From positions 38,046 to 102,045 of the forward strand of contig JBBSFE010000008.1 in NCBI GenBank assembly GCA_038239005.1: a DNA stretch of 64,000 nucleotides, read 5' to 3'. Below the pieces are notes generated by a model. The model did not search any database. It saw only the letters and a program-made list of their open reading frames with translations, and was not told the DNA's origin. A program made the translations under genes and the position numbers. The DNA comes from DASXHD01 sp038239005. GTDB taxonomy: Bacteria; Myxococcota_A; Polyangia; Polyangiales; Polyangiaceae. Of the stretch, positions 58,670 to 64,000 are shown in pieces (within the stretch, counting starts at the first letter, position 1; the number at the start of each line of letters is the position of its first letter).

Positions 58670-59430
58670 TTCTTGTCGGCGGCTTCGGCTCTCGCGCGCC
58701 CGAGGCGCACCCAAAGCATCAACGCCAAGAGCGCGAGGCCCGCGACGAGAACCACGAGCCCGCCGAGCGCGCCTTGCAGCGTTCGAACGGAGCCACGCGC
58801 GACGGCGATCGGTCCGACGTGCGCGAGCTGAGCTTCGCCGCGTGCGGCCGGAGCGGGACGCGAGACCATCACGACCGAGACATCGTTCGGTGCGAGACCC
58901 GACACGCCGCCCGAGACGAGCTTCTGCACCGCGTCGATCGTGATCGGCGGCGTCGACCCGCGGTGCGCGAGAAGCACGCTTGCGGTCGTGCGCAGCGGGA
59001 GCCCATCACGAAACGGGTCGGCCGCTGCCAAGTTCAGGTGAACGCGCGCGCCGAGGATGCCGTCGACGCTTTCGAGCGTCTTCTCGAGATCGCCCGAAAC
59101 GCCGGCGACGTACTGCGCATGTTCGGCGGCTTGGCTCGGGACGAGCGCGCCCTTGTCCATCGAGTCGAGGACGCCAAGTGGGCGAGGGCGGGGGAGCTCT
59201 TCGTCACGCATCGCGGCAAGCGCCCGCGCAACGTCGTCACGCGCCACGACGACGCGGACTTTCCCCTCTGTAGTGGGGTCCACCTCTTTGGACGAATCGA
59301 TGTTCGCCCGATCGAGGGCGAGCACGATTCGGTTGGCGTCGTCCTCGTCGAGCGTCGCCGCGACGGGCACATTGCACCCGGCGAGCATCGCCAAGAGCGC
59401 CAACACCAGCATTGCTCGGCCGCGCCCCAT
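58666..59430 (-). CDS. SctJ/YscJ-FliF-like inner-ring lipoprotein (orphan)
   Basis: A 254-aa lipoprotein: leader ends AMLAGC. The mature region follows the SctJ/YscJ ring-building pattern: DEDDANRIVLALDRANID, VVVARDDVARALAAMRDEELPRP, then GDLEKTLESVDGILGARVHL, TASVLLAHRG and VQKLVSGGVSGLAPNDVSVVMV, and a C-terminal membrane helix (GGLVVLVAGLALLALMLWV). SctJ forms the periplasmic ring of type III secretion basal bodies. No other type III or flagellar gene is in the window; it is first gene of the Mce operon and overlaps ATPase 2 by 4 bp. ATG 59430 preferred to ATG 59463. Confidence 0.87.
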   Translation of the reverse strand: MGRGRAMLVLALLAMLAGCNVPVAATLDEDDANRIVLALDRANIDSSKEVDPTTEGKVRVVVARDDVARALAAMRDEELPRPRPLGVLDSMDKGALVPSQAAEHAQYVAGVSGDLEKTLESVDGILGARVHLNLAAADPFRDGLPLRTTASVLLAHRGSTPPITIDAVQKLVSGGVSGLAPNDVSVVMVSRPAPAARGEAQLAHVGPIAVARGSVRTLQGALGGLVVLVAGLALLALMLWVRLGRARAEAADKK

Positions 59431-59481
59431 GCCTTTCGGGGTGTATCGCCCTGCGAAAGGCATTGCAAGGGCGAGAGCGCA

Positions 59482-62400
59482 ATGCTACCGATTCTGGTAA
59501 GTGCGCTAGCGCGCTCGTGGTTTTCATCGATCCGAGCCAGCACACGTCGTTGGAGACACACGACTCCACATCCGGCGCTACGCGCTGATGCGTTCTCGCA
59601 CAAGCGAGCTGACTCCTTGCCTACACCTTTCACGGAAGCGATCTCGACGCTCAACGATCGGGCGTTACGCCGTCTACTCGGCGCGCGCGCATTTTTGCGC
59701 GGCTACGACTACGTCCGCCGTCACGCCGTCGAGAACGTTCAGATCGACGAAGCGTCTGCAAAGGGCCAAGTGCGTGGGAGCGATCCCGATCCGTACGACG
59801 TCACCATCCAGCTTGCGCCCTCTGGCATCAGCTCCAACTGCACGTGCCCCGCGTTCTCGAAAATCAACGGGCACTGCAAACACGTCGCCGCCCTCCTCAT
59901 TGCCGTGCGCGATCAATTCCGACCCCCGAAGCCCCAACCCTCTCAACCCGCTCTCCGCGAGCCGCAAGGTCACGCGGGGCTCCCCGGAGTCACGGCCGGT
60001 CCCAACGGCGTTAGCGCGTACGCCGCGCCTCTTGGTGAAGGCGGAGGCGGCGGCGGCCGGCGCGGCAGGCGAGCGCGAGCGCGCGCGATGAAACAAGCTC
60101 AGATGCAGTCGCACGGAGGCGGTGGCGGTGGCGGAGGTGGCGGCGGCGGCGGAAGCGTCCAAAGGTCCGGCCCCACCGAAAACAAACACGGCATCGATGC
60201 ATGGCTGGCCGAGCCGATGCCCCCGCAGCCGAAAATCGAATATCGCATCGAGGCACGCCCGAGCGCGCTGGCCGTTCGCGTCCTCGACCCGGATGCGCGG
60301 ACGCCGCTTCTTCCGAGCGCGCTCCTCGTTCCGCAAGCGCAGGCGCCAACGGCCGACCGCAAAACGCTCCGCCTGCTCGCGCGCCTCGAGAGCGAGCAAC
60401 CGCGTCGCGTTGGCATCGAAGTCCGCGGCGAGGATGCATGCGATCTCCTCGAGTCGCTTCGCGCGCGCTCGGCTCGCGTGATCCTCGAGCCGCAAATGAT
60501 GGAGCTCCGGTACACCGACGAGCCCCTCCGCGCGGGCTTCGAGCTCGAGCTCTCCCAAGATGGGCAAGCCGTGCTCGTGAAATCGTTCTTCACCCGCGCG
60601 GGCGATCCGCGGAAGTTCTTGTCGTCGCAGGGCGCGTGGTTCGAAGGCAGCCCGGGCTGGCATGTCGATCACGAAGGCTTCGCGCGGCCCATCGACAAGC
60701 GCGTGTCGCCTGCGGGTTTGCGTCGCATCATCCGGCAGCCCGTCATCCACGAGCCGATCGAAAATCTTCCGCAGCTGATCGCGCACGGCCTCCCGCGTGT
60801 CGCGCTCGAAGTCGGCGCGGAGCTCCCCGAGCTCTCGCAAGTCGCCGACGTCGTCGATCTCGTTCCGACGTTTCGTTTGCGCGCGGGCGGCACGCTCGTC
60901 GAAGCGCACGTGTCGCTTCGCGCCGCGTACGAAGATACGGAAATCGACGTCCGCGCTGACGGCATGACGTCACCCGTGATCGTGAAACCACCGGCGGTTG
61001 GCTCGAAACGCGCGCGCTGCATCCGCTGCGACATCGCCGCTCAACAAGACGCCGCAAGCCGCCTCCGCGCGCTCGGTCTCAACCCCGACGAAGACGGCCA
61101 AGGCTTCGTCGTCCGCGGTGACGGCGCCCTCAAATTCTGGACGGACGGCATCACGACGCTGCCCGAAGAGTGGGACCTCTACGCTCCGGACGATCTCGTC
61201 GACGTACAAGTGCGCGACGAAAACCTCGGCGCCAACGTTCGCATCTCGAGCGGCGTTGATTGGCTCCAGATGCGCATGAGCTTCGAGAGCGAAGGCATCG
61301 CCGTCACGCAAGAAGAGCTCGCGCGTTGCCTCGCCGAAGGTCGTCGCTACGTGCGTCTTCAAGACGGCTCATTCGCAAAGCTCGACCCCGAGAAAGTCCG
61401 TGAGGTTTTGCAGCGCCAAGCCGAGATCCTCGCGACCTCCGGCACGAACGGCGGCAAGCTACCGCTCTCGCAAGCGGGCCGAATCGAAGAGCTCCTCCAG
61501 CAAGTCGGTCGCTCGAACATCAGCGATGGCGCGAAGGAGCTCTTCAAGAAGCTCCGCGACATCGACGAGATCAAAGGCGCAAAAAAACCACGCAACCTGA
61601 AGGCGAACCTTCGCCCGTATCAGGAGTCCGGTTTTCAGTGGCTTTGGTTTCTCCACGAAATCGGCTCGGGCGGCGTCCTCGCCGACGACATGGGCCTCGG
61701 AAAAACCGTGCAGACGATCGCCGTCATGCTCGCGGTGAAGACCCACCTCGAAAAATCGGACGAGAAAAAGAAATTCCGCGCGCTCATCGTCGCGCCCACG
61801 AGCGTCGTCACGAACTGGCTCCGCGAGATGGACAAATTCGCGCCTTCGCTCAAGTACGCGCTCTGGCATGGCGCCGAGCGCAAAGAGCGGGAAGACGAGC
61901 TCGCCGGCGCCGACGTCGTCGTCACGAGCTATGCGCTCCTCCGACGCGACGAAGAGCTCCTCGCCAAGACGACGTGGACGTACGCCATCCTCGATGAGGC
62001 GCAGAACATCAAGAACCCGCTCTCGGCCACCGCGCGCGCCGCGAAGCGGCTCAAGTCCGAGCGCCGGCTTGCTCTCACGGGCACACCCATCGAGAACCGA
62101 CTCTCGGAAATTTGGAGCATCTTCGATTTCGTGAGCCCCGGTTTGCTCGGCGGGCTCGACAAGTTCGAAGAGAAATACTCGCGCCCGATCGACGCCGGCG
62201 ATCCGAAAGCCGCGCAGCGCCTCCGCGCCACGATTCACCCGTTCATCCTGCGCCGCACGAAGTCCGAGGTCGCCAAAGATCTCCCCGAGAAGATCGAGGC
62301 CGATCAAATCTGCGAGCTCTCCGGCGAGCAAGCCGCTCTCTATCAAGCCGTCCTCAAAGAAGTGCGCGCGCAAGTGCTCGGCGAGGTCGAACGCCAAGGC

Positions 62401-63018
62401 ATGGCGAAGGCGCAAATCCAAATCCTCGCGGGCCTCACGCGTCTCCGGCAGGCCGCGTGCGATCCGCGCTTGCTCAATTTGCCGCGTGCATTCACGGACG
62501 ACGACTCCGGCAAGCTCATCGCGCTACGCGAGCTCATTCAAACGTCGATCGACGGCGGGCACCGCGTGCTCGTCTTCAGTCAGTTCGTGTCGATGCTTAC
62601 GATCATCAAGCGCGCGCTCGACGACGACAAGGTCAGCTACGAGTACCTCGACGGCTCGACGAAAGATCGCCAGTCGATCGTCGAACGCTTCCAGCAAGAT
62701 CACGGCGCGCCCGTGTTCTTGATCTCGCTCAAAGCGGGCGGCAGCGGCCTCAACCTCACCGCGGCCGACACGGTCATCCACTTCGACCCGTGGTGGAACC
62801 CCGCCGTCGAAGATCAGGCAACCGACCGCGCCCACCGCATTGGTCAATCGAAGATCGTCACCGCGTATCGACTCGTCGCGAAGGGCACGATCGAAGAAAA
62901 AATTCTCGAGCTCGGCGGCAAGAAGCGCGAGCTCGTTGGCGCGGTGCTCAGCGAAGACGCCGGCGGCACGAAGAAGCTCACGAAGCAGGATCTCGAAGAT
63001 CTCTTCAAGTTCGACTGA
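59482..63018 (+). CDS. SWIM-zinc-finger SNF2 helicase/translocase
   Basis: A 1178-aa DNA-dependent ATPase. Near the N-terminus is a SWIM finger CxCx9CxH (C120, C122, C132, H134), then a Gly-rich linker, a central region, and the SNF2 motor: motif I DDMGLGKT (K741), motif II DEAQ (D838-E839), and motif VI DRAHRIGQ. Such proteins remodel nucleoprotein or strip RNA polymerase. Start uncertain: ATG 59482 has GGGCGAG upstream; TTG 59617 would give 1133 aa and drop a non-conserved-looking leader. Confidence 0.92.
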   Translation: MLPILVSALARSWFSSIRASTRRWRHTTPHPALRADAFSHKRADSLPTPFTEAISTLNDRALRRLLGARAFLRGYDYVRRHAVENVQIDEASAKGQVRGSDPDPYDVTIQLAPSGISSNCTCPAFSKINGHCKHVAALLIAVRDQFRPPKPQPSQPALREPQGHAGLPGVTAGPNGVSAYAAPLGEGGGGGGRRGRRARARAMKQAQMQSHGGGGGGGGGGGGGSVQRSGPTENKHGIDAWLAEPMPPQPKIEYRIEARPSALAVRVLDPDARTPLLPSALLVPQAQAPTADRKTLRLLARLESEQPRRVGIEVRGEDACDLLESLRARSARVILEPQMMELRYTDEPLRAGFELELSQDGQAVLVKSFFTRAGDPRKFLSSQGAWFEGSPGWHVDHEGFARPIDKRVSPAGLRRIIRQPVIHEPIENLPQLIAHGLPRVALEVGAELPELSQVADVVDLVPTFRLRAGGTLVEAHVSLRAAYEDTEIDVRADGMTSPVIVKPPAVGSKRARCIRCDIAAQQDAASRLRALGLNPDEDGQGFVVRGDGALKFWTDGITTLPEEWDLYAPDDLVDVQVRDENLGANVRISSGVDWLQMRMSFESEGIAVTQEELARCLAEGRRYVRLQDGSFAKLDPEKVREVLQRQAEILATSGTNGGKLPLSQAGRIEELLQQVGRSNISDGAKELFKKLRDIDEIKGAKKPRNLKANLRPYQESGFQWLWFLHEIGSGGVLADDMGLGKTVQTIAVMLAVKTHLEKSDEKKKFRALIVAPTSVVTNWLREMDKFAPSLKYALWHGAERKEREDELAGADVVVTSYALLRRDEELLAKTTWTYAILDEAQNIKNPLSATARAAKRLKSERRLALTGTPIENRLSEIWSIFDFVSPGLLGGLDKFEEKYSRPIDAGDPKAAQRLRATIHPFILRRTKSEVAKDLPEKIEADQICELSGEQAALYQAVLKEVRAQVLGEVERQGMAKAQIQILAGLTRLRQAACDPRLLNLPRAFTDDDSGKLIALRELIQTSIDGGHRVLVFSQFVSMLTIIKRALDDDKVSYEYLDGSTKDRQSIVERFQQDHGAPVFLISLKAGGSGLNLTAADTVIHFDPWWNPAVEDQATDRAHRIGQSKIVTAYRLVAKGTIEEKILELGGKKRELVGAVLSEDAGGTKKLTKQDLEDLFKFD
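60115..60153 (+). repeat. 13-codon glycine run in the helicase linker
   Basis: Thirteen consecutive Gly codons (GGA/GGC/GGT mix) inside the linker between the SWIM finger and the motor of the SNF2 protein. The codon mixture argues for selection of a flexible spacer rather than slippage of a pure triplet, though GGC-rich runs can still vary in length. Confidence 0.8.
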
Positions 63019-63166
63019 GCCACGCGCAACGCGCGCGCACATGTCGTCTGAACAGCAGCTCCTCGCGGCGAAATGGCTAAGCGTTCACTGTCGCAGCAAT
63101 TCCGAAGACTTGGGGTGCGCCTTCTACACGGGCGATTTCCCGCCAAAAGATAGGTAAACTCGAGCC

Positions 63167-63988
63167 ATGAAGCACGTGTGCCTCCCGTTTGCCGTTCTCG
63201 TGGTGGTGCTCAGCTGTGCGTCACACGAAGATATTGGTTCGCAGGTAGCTGGGATAACGGTGCACCCCAACGTCCAACTCGCGCCGTTCAATGGCGCGAC
63301 GAGTAGCGCAAGCGCGCTCTGCTACGGTGCGACCACGTCCGGCCCCACCAGCCTGGTGCATGCATTCGACACAACGCAGCCGCCCCCTGGCTGGGGTATT
63401 TTTGGTTGGGACGTGTCGACCGATGTGCCATATCACACAAGTTGGTTGTCTCATTACGAGTACGCCAACGCCAATGACACCTTTTTCGTTGGCTCACCGC
63501 CCACAATGTCGGATGGGGCTCCCTACGGCCGAAGTAGAAGCAACCCGTGGCTTGTGGCGACCGGATGGCCAAACCAAATTGCGATGGTCACGCTCGCAAA
63601 TAGCGCGACACAAGCGCCGGGCGCACAACCGGTTGACGTCATTCTTACGATCTCGAACGATGGTGGCAATTCCTTCAAAAACTTGTTCGTCGTTTCGCTC
63701 GGTGCGACGGGAGTCGTTGACCAGCCAAAGATTACCATCGAGCAACACACTCACGTTGGCTACGTCGTTTGGGCCAGTAGAACGGGGAGTGATCCTTGGC
63801 ATCCGTACACACGCCGCTTTCACTTCAAAAACGGTGGCACTTGGGACCCGCCACCGCCCGTCACGGACATGCAATTGCCAACCGACGCGCGCAACGCCTA
63901 TAACTTCATGAACGTGGCCGCTGTTTGCGACGCAGCGCATGCATCCAATGACAACTGCGCGCTTGGAACGGAGAACCTGTGGGTCTGA
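63167..63988 (+). CDS. Lipoprotein with sialidase/BNR-like repeat, possibly truncated
   Basis: A 273-aa lipoprotein; leader ends VVLSC. The mature part has BNR-like strands (ILTISNDGGNSFKNLFVVS) of a beta-propeller, but the frame stops after only part of one propeller (ends TENLWV), 12 bp before the window end. A frameshift, or a true short form, cannot be told apart here. Base composition looks less GC-biased than its neighbours, with more A/T in third positions, so it may be a newer acquisition. Confidence 0.65.
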   Translation: MKHVCLPFAVLVVVLSCASHEDIGSQVAGITVHPNVQLAPFNGATSSASALCYGATTSGPTSLVHAFDTTQPPPGWGIFGWDVSTDVPYHTSWLSHYEYANANDTFFVGSPPTMSDGAPYGRSRSNPWLVATGWPNQIAMVTLANSATQAPGAQPVDVILTISNDGGNSFKNLFVVSLGATGVVDQPKITIEQHTHVGYVVWASRTGSDPWHPYTRRFHFKNGGTWDPPPPVTDMQLPTDARNAYNFMNVAAVCDAAHASNDNCALGTENLWV

Positions 63989-64000
63989 CTCCATCCCTGA

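Noticed and set aside
63041..63157. 38-codon open frame between the helicase and the last lipoprotein
   Set aside because: No ribosome site, no hydrophobic or conserved pattern; more likely leader or chance frame.
1..64000. Search for tRNA, rRNA, CRISPR, integrase/attachment sites and insertion sequences
   Set aside because: Intergenic gaps are almost all below 100 bp and none shows cloverleaf, array or terminal inverted repeats; no transposase or integrase motif was seen.

Overview
The window is about 64 kb of very gene-dense, GC-rich bacterial DNA with no rRNA, tRNA, CRISPR array or recognisable insertion sequence. The gene content points to Myxococcota, probably class Polyangia. Pointers are a MYXO-CTERM sorting tail (27661-29322), many lipoproteins with low-complexity Gly/Asp/Thr linkers, an eukaryote-like Ser/Thr kinase, an FHA-sigma54 activator, a DUF4388 protein and an orphan SctJ/YscJ-like lipoprotein. 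Genes overlap heavily: 4-bp ATGA/GTGA couplings within operons, several convergent pairs sharing 4-44 bp at their 3' ends, and several divergent pairs with start codons 2-30 bp apart.

Layout. 3-4819: end of an NtrC-type activator, a secreted probable barrel protein, gatB, and a translationally coupled receiver-PAS-histidine kinase. 4821-12258: a fatty acyl-AMP ligase, a small helical protein, an RluD-family pseudouridine synthase, a flippase-like membrane protein, and an apparent operon of MoxR ATPase, zinc-ribbon protein and DUF1704/QEGLA metallopeptidase-like protein. 12255-15243: a peroxiredoxin fused to a Ser/Thr kinase, downstream of a lipoprotein with one CxxCH haem motif. 15304-21109: enoyl-CoA hydratase, acyl carrier protein and two ketosynthases, each fused to a second ketosynthase-like half without the catalytic cysteine, with a lipoprotein between them. 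21144-30556: fumC, a MESH1-like HD hydrolase, metallophosphoesterase, nucleotidyltransferase, a papain-family lipoprotein and a TIGR03790 MYXO-CTERM protein. 30583-36001: pabB, argS, a SPOR protein, a 45-aa membrane peptide and a class II amidotransferase fold without its Cys2 nucleophile. 36003-41258: FHA-sigma54 activator, coaE, a Tat-exported GMC oxidoreductase pair and a lipoprotein. 41575-52455: dnaE, a membrane adenylate cyclase, a CoxD-type MoxR ATPase, DUF4388 protein, TetR regulator, rlmB, pyrF, a coiled-coil membrane protein, a free-standing biotinyl domain and a PDTG-repeat lipoprotein. 52468-59430: an eight-gene Mce/Mla-type lipid transporter operon. 59482-63988: a SWIM-SNF2 helicase and a lipoprotein.

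Most unusual items. (1) The Mce operon encodes two different ATPases and two different permeases. One ATPase has a degenerate signature motif and the other lacks the H-loop histidine, in the arrangement expected for a heterodimer with one consensus and one degenerate ATP site; the operon also carries an orphan SctJ-like lipoprotein and an HtrA-like lipoprotein protease. (2) The peroxiredoxin-kinase fusion could be a peroxide-sensing kinase. (3) The double ketosynthase locus resembles a stripped-down aryl-polyene-type system. All functional statements rest on motifs read by eye; no database search was possible.
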